A stretch of 64,000 nt of DNA from Burkholderiales bacterium (GTDB taxonomy: Bacteria; Pseudomonadota; Gammaproteobacteria; Burkholderiales; SG8-41): assembly GCA_020854035.1 (NCBI GenBank), contig JADZGE010000064.1, positions 1 to 64,000 on the forward strand. Reading direction: 5' to 3'. The first letter of the stretch is position 1, and every line of letters begins with the position of its first letter. A program made the translations under genes and the position numbers. The notes under the pieces were generated by a model that saw only the letters and a program-made list of their open reading frames with translations, ran no database searches and had not been told where the DNA came from. Shown in pieces: positions 1-11,551 of this stretch.

Positions 1-140
1 ACCCGCCACTCCATCAACCGACCCGCCGTTCTGATCCCGCCCCGCCCACGCCTCGACCCGAACCCCTGCATAACCATCCCGCGCCTCACCCCCAGAATGA
101 CGCGGGTCTACAACCCCGCCAACAGCCCGAGCTGCTCGAC

Positions 141-926
141 GTGGAGACCCGCTCAGAAAAAGCAATTGACGATCCGGGGTCGCCCGTCCTCGTGGAGCCC
201 GACGCCGACGGAAATTTTTCAGAGTTCGCCACCGCAAACGCTGTTGCCCGACTGTTGCTTTCCCGTATTCAGCATCGCCTTCCCCAGTGGGCGGCTGTCC
301 GTCCGGACGGTACAGTGTTGCTTGCCCGCCGGGGAAGGACGGCGCACGAAAGGCAGGTGGACTTGCTTCCGCAACTGCTCTTCGAGATCAACTGGGGAGA
401 CAGCGGGCCGGGTTATTCCTGGCCGGAGTCCTATCACGTAGCCTGGGTTCCGGGATTCTCGCGCTACGTCGTGACAGCGTCGGCTGACAGCACCGACGCC
501 TATGGCTACGAGGACATTGCGATCGGGTGGTTCGAGGAGGGGGAGGGGCGGATCGAGGGGGCGAAGCGAGTCATAGGGGATTGGTGGCGGGGATACCGGG
601 ATCGAGATCATGAAGGCTGGGTCGACCTCCTCGGAACCGGGCTTATCGACGAGGCAGGGGTGCGCGCGCTCAGAGAGCAGATCTGGTCGCACACTGACGA
701 AGCCGAGCTCGATCGTCAGTACGAGGAAGAGCAGGAGCGACTGGCACCCTACAAGGCCCAGATCGATGTGTTGATTGGCCAACTTACCGCGAACTGGCCG
801 AAGCCTGGGTCGTACGCGGCCAGCGTGGCGCAGGGCATGAAGCGGACACGCCTGCGCGATGCAATAGAGAGGTTTGTGCTCGAGAACGGACGGCTTCCGG
901 ATCCCGGCGAGTGCGCCCTCGAATAG
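141..926 (+). CDS. Hypothetical protein, possibly 5'-extended past the window edge
   Basis: I do not recognise the family. The 261-residue product is acidic and soluble, with no signal peptide or membrane segment. It is rich in Trp and Tyr in the middle (a stretch around WVPGFSRYVV and GYEDIAIGWF) and has a charged helical stretch near residues 185-210. The GTG at 141 has only a weak upstream GAG. The same frame is open, Pro/Arg-rich, back to base 3, so the true start may lie outside the window. It is followed on the same strand, after about 230 bases, by an AAA/DUF4143 ATPase and a HEPN-DUF499 ATPase, so it may belong to the same possible defence block. That link is inferred from position only. 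Confidence 0.6.
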   Translation: METRSEKAIDDPGSPVLVEPDADGNFSEFATANAVARLLLSRIQHRLPQWAAVRPDGTVLLARRGRTAHERQVDLLPQLLFEINWGDSGPGYSWPESYHVAWVPGFSRYVVTASADSTDAYGYEDIAIGWFEEGEGRIEGAKRVIGDWWRGYRDRDHEGWVDLLGTGLIDEAGVRALREQIWSHTDEAELDRQYEEEQERLAPYKAQIDVLIGQLTANWPKPGSYAASVAQGMKRTRLRDAIERFVLENGRLPDPGECALE

Positions 927-1113
927 CTGCGGCGACGATTGTGACCGTTGCAGGGTGGTGCGATGGGCTGTGTCGGTGCCGGGGCGACAGGTACTTCCGG
1001 AACGCATGGCTCCCTCTTCCGGCCACTCGGGTTGGGACAGGCCTGGCCACGGGTAATGGCAAAGGCCAGCCGGCCGGCATGTGGCCTTCTGCCAAGTCCG
1101 GATTTCATAGAAT

Positions 1114-1134
1114 GTGTCCTTGACAAAAGGACAC
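1114..1134 (+). promoter_or_regulatory. Perfect inverted repeat upstream of the DUF4143 ATPase gene
   Basis: The arms GTGTCC and GGACAC are perfect complements separated by nine bases (TTGACAAAA), ending 20 bases before the ATG at 1155. The spacer contains a -35-like TTGACA. The position suits an operator or an autoregulatory mRNA hairpin. No regulator is identified, so the function is inferred. Confidence 0.4.
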
Positions 1135-1154
1135 CTTGGCGGCATCGTCCTGCC

Positions 1155-2480
1155 ATGACCCTCCACCCTGTTCTCGCGGAAAAGCTCATCGCCGCGGCGG
1201 CCGACGTGGCATCCCGACCGCTCACGCGCCGGGACGCCCGCCTGCCCGCCGTCCCTGGGAAGGTCCATGCCGTGGTGGGAATGCGGCGCGCGGGCAAGAC
1301 CACCTTCCTGCATCAATTGCTGGAGGAGCGTCGGGAAGCAGGGCCACCCGAGTGCGCGCTCTACTTGAGCTTCGACGACGACCGCCTCGCCGGCATCGAG
1401 GCGGACCAGCTCGCGCTGCTGCTGGAAGAACACTATCGGCGCCAACCGGAACTGCGCGGGCGGCGAACCGTGCACTGGCTCCTCGACGAGATCCAGCTCG
1501 TCCCGGGGTGGGACCGGTTTCTGCGGCGCGTGCTCGATACGGAGAAGGTGGAACTCGTGGTATCCGGCTCCTCCGCACGCATGCTTTCCCGCGAGGTGCA
1601 CACGTCCCTGCGCGGGCGCGGCATGGAGACGGTCATTGGCCCATTCAATTTCCGCGAATTCCTGCGTCATCGCGGCGAGGAGCCCGCCCGGAATCCGCAG
1701 CGCTGGACTGCCGCCGAGCGCTCGCTCGTCGAGAAGCGATTCCTGGAGTTCCTCGCCGAGGGAGGATTTCCCGAGGCGCAGGGTCTTCCCGCTGCGCTGC
1801 GCATCGAATTGCTGCAGGGCTATGTTGACGCCGTCCTCTTCCGGGACGTGGTGGAGCGCTACGGAATCTCGCAGGTGGCGGCGCTGCGCTGGCTGGTGCG
1901 TCAATGCCTGCGCAATCCGGCCGGGAGCTTCAGCGTGCACCGCCTGCACCAGGACTTGAGGGCACAGGGGCACGGGGTCGCCAAGGACGCGGTGCATGCC
2001 ATGCTCGGCCATCTCCTCGATGCCTTTCTGCTTGGTGCGGTCCCGCTCGCGACGGAATCCGAACGACAGCGCAATTCCAATCCACGGAAGCTGTATACGG
2101 TGGACCCGGGACTCATCCGGGCATTCGATGCCAGCGGCCGCTCGAACGTCGGGCACGCGCTGGAGACCGCGGTGCATAATGAACTCGCGCGGCGCAAGGC
2201 CGAAACGGGCTACCTAAAGACAAGCGACGGGCTCGAAGTGGACTTCCTGGCGCGCGCGCCGGCCGGCGGCGAGGAACTGCTCCAGGTCTGTGCGGATCCG
2301 TCGTCGCCGGAGGTCCTTGGGCGAGAGCTTCGCGCTCTTGAGACAGCCGGTGTCGAGTACCCGCGTGCGCGGCGGCTCGTGCTGGTACTCGACCGCAGCC
2401 AGGCGCTGCGAGTAAGAGCGGCCGATGTCGAGGTGCAACCCGCTTACGAATGGCTGCTGGAGACGGCGGGAGAGCCATGA
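1155..2480 (+). CDS. AAA-family ATP-binding protein with C-terminal DUF4143
   Basis: A 441-residue P-loop ATPase of the AAA_14 plus DUF4143 type. The Walker A motif is GMRRAGKTT at residues 42-50, the Arg-rich form typical of this family. Walker B is LLDEIQ near residues 109-114. The C-terminal part carries a restriction-endonuclease-like acidic motif, LEVDFLAR, around 360-367. The ATG at 1155 was chosen over the in-frame upstream 948 start because it gives the usual family N-terminus and length. Cellular roles of DUF4143 ATPases are poorly known and many sit in variable genomic regions. The stop is only 22 bases before the DUF499 gene, so the two are probably co-transcribed. An inverted repeat lies just upstream. 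Confidence 0.85.
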   Translation: MTLHPVLAEKLIAAAADVASRPLTRRDARLPAVPGKVHAVVGMRRAGKTTFLHQLLEERREAGPPECALYLSFDDDRLAGIEADQLALLLEEHYRRQPELRGRRTVHWLLDEIQLVPGWDRFLRRVLDTEKVELVVSGSSARMLSREVHTSLRGRGMETVIGPFNFREFLRHRGEEPARNPQRWTAAERSLVEKRFLEFLAEGGFPEAQGLPAALRIELLQGYVDAVLFRDVVERYGISQVAALRWLVRQCLRNPAGSFSVHRLHQDLRAQGHGVAKDAVHAMLGHLLDAFLLGAVPLATESERQRNSNPRKLYTVDPGLIRAFDASGRSNVGHALETAVHNELARRKAETGYLKTSDGLEVDFLARAPAGGEELLQVCADPSSPEVLGRELRALETAGVEYPRARRLVLVLDRSQALRVRAADVEVQPAYEWLLETAGEP

Positions 2481-2502
2481 GAGAACGAGGAGGAGGGGGA
2501 AC

Positions 2503-5500
2503 ATGGCCGTTACGAATCACGACCGCGTCGGGAAGGCGCTGGAACTCCTGAGGACAGGCCTCGCGCCGTTCGTCGAGCGCGAGTTCCGGAGCGTCTATCA
2601 GGCCGATGCCCCGGCGAAGGCGCTGGTATTCCTCGGCGAGGATCGCATCAATGCAAGGAAGCCGCTGGCGGAGTGGGACGCCGCCGCGCTGCTCAAGCTC
2701 GTGTGGGAGTCGTGGAACGACGTATTCCGGCGCACGCTCGGCCGCGCGGAGCGGAGCCTCGTGCAGGAGTTGCGCGATCACCGCAACAAGTGGGCGCACC
2801 AGGAGAGCTTCTCCGGCGACGACGCCTACCGGGTGCTCGATTCCGTCTCGCGGCTGCTGGCGGCGGTCACCGCGCCGGAGGCCGACGAGATCGAGACGAT
2901 GAAGATGGAGCTCTTGCGCGTCCGCTTCGAGGAGCAGGTGCGGACCGAGAAGCGCAGGAGCACGGGAACGGCGATCGAGAGCGTCGTCTCCGGCAGCCTC
3001 AAGCCGTGGCGCGAGATCGTGACTCCCCACAACGACGTCGCGACCGGCCGCTACCAGCAGGCCGAGTTCGCCGCCGACCTGTGGCAGGTGCACCTCGGGC
3101 AGGGGACGGACGAGTACCGCAGCCCCGTCGAGTTTTTCCGGCGCACCTTCCTCACCGAGAGTCTCAAGCGCATGCTGGTCGGAGCCGTGCAACGGCTCTC
3201 GGGGCAGGGCGGCGATCCGGTGGTCCAGCTCCAGACCAACTTCGGCGGCGGCAAGACCCACTCGATGCTGGCGCTCTACCACCTCTTTTCCGGCACCGCG
3301 CCCAAGGATCTTTCCGGCGTGGACGGATTGCTCGCCGAGGCCGGCGTCAAGAAGCTCTCGGCGGCAAAGCGCGTCGTGCTGGTGGGCAACAAGATTTCGC
3401 CAGGGAATCCCGTACGGAAAGCCGACGGCACGGTGGTGCGCACCCTGTGGGGCGAGCTGGCGTGGCAGTTGGGCGGAAGGAAGGCCTACGAGCGCGTGCG
3501 CGCGGACGACGAGAAGGCGACGAGCCCCGGCGACGCGCTGCGCGAGCTCTTCAACGAGTACGGCCCCTGTCTCGTGCTGATCGACGAGTGGGTGGCGTAC
3601 GCGCGCCAGCTCCACGACCAGAGCGATCTCCCGGGCGGCGGCTTCGAGACGCAATTCAGCTTCGCGCAGGTGCTGACCGAGTCGGCGAAGCTCGCGAAGA
3701 GCTGCCTGCTGGTGATTTCGCTTCCCGCTTCCGACACGCAGGGCTCGCCCCACACGCAGGCCGACGACGTGGAGGTCGGCGGCCAGCGCGGGCGGGAGTC
3801 GCTCGACCGGCTGCGCAACGTCATCGGGCGAGTCGAATCCTCGTGGCGGCCGGCGAGCGCCGAGGAAGGTTTCGAGATCGTGCGCAGGCGACTCTTCGAG
3901 CCGATGAACGATCCCGCCAAGTTCAGGGACCGCGACGTGGTGGCGCGCGCGTTCGCCGATCTCTACCGTACCCAGCAGGCGGAGTTCCCGCCGGAGTGCC
4001 GCGAGTCCGACTACGAGAAGCGGCTAAAGGCAGCCTTCCCGATCCACCCGGAAGTATTCGACCGGCTCTACAGCGACTGGTCGACGCTGGTGAAGTTCCA
4101 GCGCACGCGGGGTGTCCTGCGGTTGATGGCGGCGGTCATCCACAGCCTGTGGGAGAAGGGCGACAGGAATCCCCTGATCCTGCCTTCCAACATTCCCATC
4201 GACGATCCCCGGGTCCAGTTCGAGCTGACGCGTTACCTGTCCGACCACTGGGTGCCCATACTGGAAAAGGACGTGGACGGACCGAACTCGCTGCCGCTGC
4301 GGATCGACGGCGACGTGCCGAATCTCGGCAAGTTCGCGGCGTGCCGCAGGGTCGCCCGCACGATCTATCTCGGCTCCGCTCCCACGACGAGCGCAGCCAA
4401 TCGCGGGCTGGAGGACCGGCGGGTGAAACTCGGTTGCGTGATTCCCGGCGAATCTCCGGCGATCTTCGGCGACGCGCTGCGCCGCCTCGCGTCGCAGGCA
4501 ACCTATCTCTATCAGGACGGCCCGCGCTACTGGTACTCGACCCAGCCCACCGTCACGAAACTCGCCGAGGACCGCGCCGAGCAGTTCAAGCGCGATCCGG
4601 ACAAGGTTGCGGCGGCGCTGGAAAAGCGGCTCCGCGCGGACCTCGACCGGAAGGGCGACTTCAGCAGGATCCACCCTCTGCCGGGTGGCAGCGCCGATAT
4701 CCCCGACGACACGGATGCGCGGCTGGTCGTGCTGAACGGCGATCAGGGGTACTCGAAAGAGGCGGGGAACGCCGCGGAGCAGGCGGCGAGGGCGATGCTG
4801 GAGTCGCGCGGCAACGCGCCGCGCCTTTACCGGAACACGCTGGTATTCCTCGCGCCGGATCGCACGCGGCTGCAGGACCTCGAAGACGCCATCCGGAAAT
4901 TCCTCGCGTGGGAGTCGATCCTCGACGAGAAGGAGAAGCTCAACCTCGACCCGCACCAGGTCAAGCAGGCGGAGACGCAGCGTGCCGCGGCCGACGCGGC
5001 GGTAGTGGCGCGCATACCCGAGACCTACCAGTGGCTGATCGTCCCGGCACAGGAGAATCCGGCGGATCCCGTGAAATGGGAGGCCCTTCGGCTGACCGGG
5101 CAGGATGCGCTCGCGGTGCGGGCGAGCCGGAAGTTGCGCAACGACGAACAGCTCATCACGGCGTTTGCGGCCACGCGGCTGCGGATGGCGATGGACAAGA
5201 TCCCCCTCTGGCGCGGCGACCACGTGCCGGCGAGGCAACTCGCCGAGGACTTCGCGCGCTACACTTATCTCCCCCGGCTCCGGGATTCGCAGGTCCTCAT
5301 GGGTGCGGTCCGTGATGGATTGGGTCTGCTGACGTGGGAGCGGGAGTCGTACGCCTACGCGGATAGCTACGACGAAGCGGCGGGTCGATACCGGGGGCTC
5401 AGGGCAGCGCAGTCCGTTGCCGTGGATACCGGCGATCCGGGTCTGCTGGTTCGCCCGGAAGTGGCGCGGCGGCAATTCGACGCGGAACGTCCGGCGGAAC

Positions 5501-5826
5501 CAGCGCCGGGTGGAACCACAGCGCCGACCACAACGCCCGCGACCGGTGGTTCACCCGTTCCGCCGCCGACGAGCCCCGCAGCGCCCGCGCGGCCCCGGCG
5601 ATTCCACGGGACGGTCGCGCTCGACCCCACCCGCGCGGGACGCGACGCGAGCAAGGTCGCTGACGAAGTCATCACGCACCTTGCCGGGCTGGTCGGCGCG
5701 CAGGTGACCGTCACGCTCGAAATTCACGCCGAGATCCCCGGCGGCGCGCCGGAGCCGGTGGTGCGCACGGTGACGGAGAATGCGCGGACGCTCAAGTTCA
5801 CGAGCCAGGGGTTCGAGGCGGACTGA
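2503..5826 (+). CDS. Swt1-type HEPN domain / DUF499 ATPase, putative defence protein
   Basis: A 1107-residue multidomain protein. Residues 1 to about 130 resemble the Swt1 HEPN domain and contain RNKWAH at 94-99, matching the R-x4-H catalytic signature of HEPN ribonucleases. A P-loop (GGGKTHS, 248-254) and Walker B (LVLIDEW, 357-363) define the DUF499 ATPase core. A Pro/Ala/Thr-rich linker near 1000-1035 leads to a small C-terminal domain of about 70 residues. DUF499 proteins are known neighbours of DUF1156 methylases and HerA-like helicases in predicted anti-phage loci. No methylase is visible here, but the left flank is cut by the window edge. The ATG at 2503 follows a strong GAGGAGGGGGA ribosome site; the upstream in-frame start at 2425 would overlap the ATPase gene. 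Confidence 0.85.
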   Translation: MAVTNHDRVGKALELLRTGLAPFVEREFRSVYQADAPAKALVFLGEDRINARKPLAEWDAAALLKLVWESWNDVFRRTLGRAERSLVQELRDHRNKWAHQESFSGDDAYRVLDSVSRLLAAVTAPEADEIETMKMELLRVRFEEQVRTEKRRSTGTAIESVVSGSLKPWREIVTPHNDVATGRYQQAEFAADLWQVHLGQGTDEYRSPVEFFRRTFLTESLKRMLVGAVQRLSGQGGDPVVQLQTNFGGGKTHSMLALYHLFSGTAPKDLSGVDGLLAEAGVKKLSAAKRVVLVGNKISPGNPVRKADGTVVRTLWGELAWQLGGRKAYERVRADDEKATSPGDALRELFNEYGPCLVLIDEWVAYARQLHDQSDLPGGGFETQFSFAQVLTESAKLAKSCLLVISLPASDTQGSPHTQADDVEVGGQRGRESLDRLRNVIGRVESSWRPASAEEGFEIVRRRLFEPMNDPAKFRDRDVVARAFADLYRTQQAEFPPECRESDYEKRLKAAFPIHPEVFDRLYSDWSTLVKFQRTRGVLRLMAAVIHSLWEKGDRNPLILPSNIPIDDPRVQFELTRYLSDHWVPILEKDVDGPNSLPLRIDGDVPNLGKFAACRRVARTIYLGSAPTTSAANRGLEDRRVKLGCVIPGESPAIFGDALRRLASQATYLYQDGPRYWYSTQPTVTKLAEDRAEQFKRDPDKVAAALEKRLRADLDRKGDFSRIHPLPGGSADIPDDTDARLVVLNGDQGYSKEAGNAAEQAARAMLESRGNAPRLYRNTLVFLAPDRTRLQDLEDAIRKFLAWESILDEKEKLNLDPHQVKQAETQRAAADAAVVARIPETYQWLIVPAQENPADPVKWEALRLTGQDALAVRASRKLRNDEQLITAFAATRLRMAMDKIPLWRGDHVPARQLAEDFARYTYLPRLRDSQVLMGAVRDGLGLLTWERESYAYADSYDEAAGRYRGLRAAQSVAVDTGDPGLLVRPEVARRQFDAERPAEPAPGGTTAPTTTPATGGSPVPPPTSPAAPARPRRFHGTVALDPTRAGRDASKVADEVITHLAGLVGAQVTVTLEIHAEIPGGAPEPVVRTVTENARTLKFTSQGFEAD

Positions 5827-5885
5827 CGATGCGGCGCTGCCGCCGCAATCAGACGGCGAACGGGACGCACACAAGGGGATCGCGA

Positions 5886-6884
5886 ATGTCGCTGGGCGTG
5901 TACTTCGACGGGTTCTGTACGACGGGCGAGATGCTCGAGATCTCGCGCGCGGCCGAGGAGGCGGGAGCGGACAGCCTCTGGTTCGCCCAGCACATGGGTT
6001 TTCGCGACGCGCTCGTCTGGCCGGCGGCGGCGGCGAGCGTCACGCGTTCGATCCGCCTCGTGCCGACCGCGATCAGCCCCTATCTCTGGCCGCCGCTGCC
6101 TGTGGCGATGGCGATGTCGACGCTCGCGGAGTTCGCGGGCCCGCGCATCGCGCTCGCGGTCTCCGTCGGCAACGTTCTCAATCTCGCCGAGTCCGGCGCG
6201 CAGCCCGTGAAGCCCGTGCGCGTGATGCGCGACTACGTGGAGCAGCTCCGCGCGCTCTGGGCGGGCGAGCCGGTGCGCCACGAAGGCGAGATCCACGGGT
6301 TGCGCGGGGCGCGGATGAACTTCGATCGCGGCGGGGGCTGCCCGCTCTACCTCGCCTCGACCGGGCCCCGGATACTGAACCTCGCCGGCCGGATCGGCGA
6401 CGGGGTGCTGCTCTCGGGCGCGCTGACGCTCGAATCGTGCCGCCGCATGCTCGCCGCGGTCGGCGCGGGCGTCGCCGCGGCCGGCCGTGACGCGAGGGCG
6501 GTGCGCAAGGCGGGATTCATCCTCTTTTCGATCGCCGGGGACGGCCGCGTCGCCCGCCGGGAAATGCTGCGCAAGCTCGCCTTCCTCTTCCGCAGCAAGG
6601 GGCACGCCGCCAACATCGCGACGGCGAATCTCGGCATCGATCACCAGGCGATCATGGACTGCTACGCTCGCCACGATCCCGAGGGCGCGCTCGCGCACCT
6701 GCCGGAGGAGGCCGCCACGGTGTTCGCGGTGGCCGGAAACCCCGCGGAATGCCGCGACCGCCTCGCGGCGTACCTCGCCGCCGGCTTCGACGAGCCGGTG
6801 ATCGAGGTCACCGGCACGCCGGAGCAGCGCCGCCTCGCGCTCGAGGTCATCCGCGAGGTCTGCGCCGGGCGCGCGGCGCCGTGA
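5886..6884 (+). CDS. LLM-class flavin-dependent oxidoreductase
   Basis: A 332-residue luciferase-like monooxygenase domain protein with a TIM-barrel fold expected from the family. The N-terminus (MSLGVYFDGF, then EEAGADSLWFAQHMGF) and the middle ASTGPRILNLAGRIGDGVLL match the family pattern. These enzymes use FMN or F420 to oxidise small organic substrates, and the substrate cannot be told from sequence. The ATG at 5886 is preceded by AAGGGG seven bases upstream. The longer frame from 5829 has no ribosome site and adds a low-complexity tail. It starts 60 bases after the DUF499 gene but fits better with the catabolic genes that follow. Confidence 0.88.
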   Translation: MSLGVYFDGFCTTGEMLEISRAAEEAGADSLWFAQHMGFRDALVWPAAAASVTRSIRLVPTAISPYLWPPLPVAMAMSTLAEFAGPRIALAVSVGNVLNLAESGAQPVKPVRVMRDYVEQLRALWAGEPVRHEGEIHGLRGARMNFDRGGGCPLYLASTGPRILNLAGRIGDGVLLSGALTLESCRRMLAAVGAGVAAAGRDARAVRKAGFILFSIAGDGRVARREMLRKLAFLFRSKGHAANIATANLGIDHQAIMDCYARHDPEGALAHLPEEAATVFAVAGNPAECRDRLAAYLAAGFDEPVIEVTGTPEQRRLALEVIREVCAGRAAP

Positions 6885-7031
6885 GTGCGCGGCTGCTGCG
6901 GCCCGGCATCCGGTTCCAATCGGTTCGAACCGATCGGCCTCGCGCGCGGCGCATCACGCGGCATTCCAACTCGCGGCGGCGGTCAGCCGCTGGCCGCTGA
7001 CCACCGGCTTGCGGCGCGCCCGCCTTGCGCG

Positions 7032-8015
7032 CTACTGCGACGGCACGCCCGCCTCGCGCATGATCTTCGTCCACAAGGGAATTTCGGCCTTGATCCGGGC
7101 GGTGAACTCCCCGGGCGTGGTCGGCCGCGCCTCCAGTCCGTCGCTCCTGAAGCGATCCCGTACCGGCGCGGATCGCAGCACTTCCGCGTTCTCGCGGTTC
7201 AGGCGATCGACGATCGGTGCCGGCAGGCCGGCTGGTCCGGAGAGCCCGTACCACGGTTCCATCTCGTAGCCCGGCACCCCCGATTCGGCGACGGTCGGCA
7301 GCTTCGGCCGGGCGAGGCTGCGCTTCGACCCGGTCGATGCGATCGCGCGGAGCTTGCCGGCGTCCACGTGGGGAAAGAGCGTGATGCCGGCGGTGAAGTT
7401 GATGTCGACCTGGCCCGCGAGCTGCTCGATCGTCGCCTGCGCGGTGGACTTGTACGGGATGTGCACGATGTCGAGCTTCAGCCGGCTCTTGAAGAGCTCG
7501 GCGGCGAGGTGCTGCGTCGAGCCGACCCCCAGCGAGGCATAGGTCAACTTGCCGGGGTTCGCGCGGGCGATCGCGACGAGCTCCTGCACGCTCTTCGCCG
7601 GCACCGTCGGGTGGACGAAAATGTGGAGCGGCGTCGTGAAGATGAGCGAGATGTGGGTGAAATCGCGCACCGGGTCGTAGGGCGGCTTCTTGCGCAGGAT
7701 CGGCGTGAGCACCTGGGTATCCTGCGCCGAGACGAAGATCGTGTAGCCGTCGGGTACCGCGCGGGTGACGGCCTCGCCCGCGATCGTGCCCCCCGCCCCC
7801 GGCCGGTTGTCGATGATCACCTGCTGGCCGATGCGGCCGGCGAGGTTCTCCGCGTAGAGCCGGGCGACGACGTCGACCAACCCGCCGGTGCCGCGCGGCA
7901 CGATCACGCGCACGACGCGGTTGGGGTAATCGGCGGGCGTCGCGCTCTGGGCGCAGGCGGCCCCGGCGGGCAGCGAGAGGAGCAGCAACAGGGGCAGGCG
8001 GCTTCCGGCGGTCAT
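7032..8015 (-). CDS. Tripartite tricarboxylate transporter (Bug/TctC) substrate receptor 1
   Basis: A 327-residue periplasmic binding protein. A signal peptide (Leu-rich core, cleavage near ACAQS) is followed by the family hallmarks: YPNRVVRVIVP, DNRPGAGGTIAGE and PDGYTI. The receptor captures a carboxylated solute for a TctA/TctB membrane carrier, and neither subunit is encoded in the window. The ATG at 8015 follows GAGGATCAC. It is transcribed in the same direction as nothing immediately upstream except the iminopeptidase, whose stop is 58 bases away, so the two could share a transcript. Substrate unknown. Confidence 0.92.
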   Translation of the reverse strand: MTAGSRLPLLLLLSLPAGAACAQSATPADYPNRVVRVIVPRGTGGLVDVVARLYAENLAGRIGQQVIIDNRPGAGGTIAGEAVTRAVPDGYTIFVSAQDTQVLTPILRKKPPYDPVRDFTHISLIFTTPLHIFVHPTVPAKSVQELVAIARANPGKLTYASLGVGSTQHLAAELFKSRLKLDIVHIPYKSTAQATIEQLAGQVDINFTAGITLFPHVDAGKLRAIASTGSKRSLARPKLPTVAESGVPGYEMEPWYGLSGPAGLPAPIVDRLNRENAEVLRSAPVRDRFRSDGLEARPTTPGEFTARIKAEIPLWTKIMREAGVPSQ

Positions 8016-8073
8016 GTGATCCTCGGGTCGTTGTAATGAATCCTCTTCGCGTGCCGCGTGGCGGCAACGCGCC

Positions 8074-9042
8074 TCAACGGCGGGTCTTGAAGCGTTCCAC
8101 CGCCTTCACCAGCTCCGCGCAGATCCCCGGCTCCCACGCCGAGTGCCCGGCGCCGGGCACGACGATGTAGTCGGCCTCCGGCCACGCGCGGTGGATCTCG
8201 TCGGCCGTGACGATGGGACACACCGCGTCGTAGCGCCCCTGCACGATCGTGCACGGCAGCTTCCTCAGGCGCCCGATGTTCCCGATCAGCGCGCGCTCCG
8301 GCAGGAAGATGCCGTTCATGAAATAGTGCGCCTCGATCCGCGCGAGACCGAGGGCCACCGTGTCGCCCGCGAAATAGGCGACGGTGTCGGGGCTCGGCAG
8401 CAGCGTCGAGCACGCGCCTTCGTACGTGCTCCACGCGCGCGCCGCCGGCATGTGCACGCCGGGGTCCGGGTGGGTCAGGCGCCGGTGGTAGGCGGCGAGG
8501 AGCTCCGCGCGCTCGGCCTCGGGAATGATTTCGACGAACTTCGCCCACGCCTCCGGGAAGATCGCGCGCAGTCCGTGCATGAACCACTCGATCTCGGCCG
8601 GCCGGCAGAGAAAGACGCCGCGCAGGATGAAGCCCGTGCAGCGTTCCGGGTGCGCCTCGCCGTAAGCGAGCGCGAGCGTGCTGCCCCAGGAACCGCCGAA
8701 GACGAGCCAGCGTTCGATGCCGAGGTGCTCGCGCAGGCGCTCGATGTCGGCGACGAGGTGGGCGGTGGTGTTGTCCCTCAACTCGCCGAGCGGCGTGGAG
8801 CGGCCCGCGCCGCGCTGGTCGTGGATCACGACGCGGTAGTGCGCCGGGTCGAAGAACCGCCGGTGCGCGGGAGCCGCGCCCGCCCCCGGTCCGCCGTGCA
8901 GGAACAGCACCGGCTCGCCCCGCGGATTGCCCGACTGCTCCCAGAACATGCGGTGCAGCCTGTCGAGCTCCAGCGTGCCGGTCTCGTACGGTTCGACGAG
9001 CGGGTAGAGCTCGCTCCGCGGGGGGCAGGAAGTGTCGGCCAT
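8074..9042 (-). CDS. pip: Proline iminopeptidase
   Basis: A 322-residue alpha/beta hydrolase of the S33 prolyl aminopeptidase family, which removes N-terminal proline from peptides in the cytoplasm. The oxyanion motif HGGPG (49-53) and the nucleophile GGSWGS (Ser118) are present, with the acidic residue in DAVCP and the terminal His in GAGHSAWEPG. The start at 9042 (MADTSCPPR) gives the usual family length; the frame is open further upstream to 9276 but that extension is atypical. It is divergent from maeB across about 210 bases. Confidence 0.92.
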   Translation of the reverse strand: MADTSCPPRSELYPLVEPYETGTLELDRLHRMFWEQSGNPRGEPVLFLHGGPGAGAAPAHRRFFDPAHYRVVIHDQRGAGRSTPLGELRDNTTAHLVADIERLREHLGIERWLVFGGSWGSTLALAYGEAHPERCTGFILRGVFLCRPAEIEWFMHGLRAIFPEAWAKFVEIIPEAERAELLAAYHRRLTHPDPGVHMPAARAWSTYEGACSTLLPSPDTVAYFAGDTVALGLARIEAHYFMNGIFLPERALIGNIGRLRKLPCTIVQGRYDAVCPIVTADEIHRAWPEADYIVVPGAGHSAWEPGICAELVKAVERFKTRR

Positions 9043-9212
9043 GATGGCGGAAGATAACACGGGGGGAAAACGCGCCGCGCGGCGCTCCGTGCTCGACGCG
9101 GCGCCCGGGGGGCACGAGGATGGCATCGAAGGGCGCGGGCGGGGGCGACGCCTCGCGACAGTGCGAGCGGCGCATGAGATCGCGCCGTCCGGTACTCCGC
9201 GGATGACTTCGC

Positions 9213-9218
9213 TATACT
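9213..9218 (+). promoter_or_regulatory. Possible -10 element (TATACT) upstream of maeB
   Basis: TATACT lies 39 bases before the maeB ATG in the divergent region between pip and maeB. No convincing -35 hexamer is seen at the proper distance, so this is only a candidate core promoter. Confidence 0.3.
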
Positions 9219-9256
9219 TGAGCCATTCTCCGGCCGCCCCGCCGGGGAATCGCGCA

Positions 9257-11547
<2,291 letters not shown>

Positions 11548-11551
<4 letters not shown>

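Noticed and set aside
219..2177. Long minus-strand frame of 652 residues
   Set aside because: Antisense to the DUF4143 ATPase and the first gene; Pro/Arg/His composition with no family features is typical of GC-rich shadow frames.
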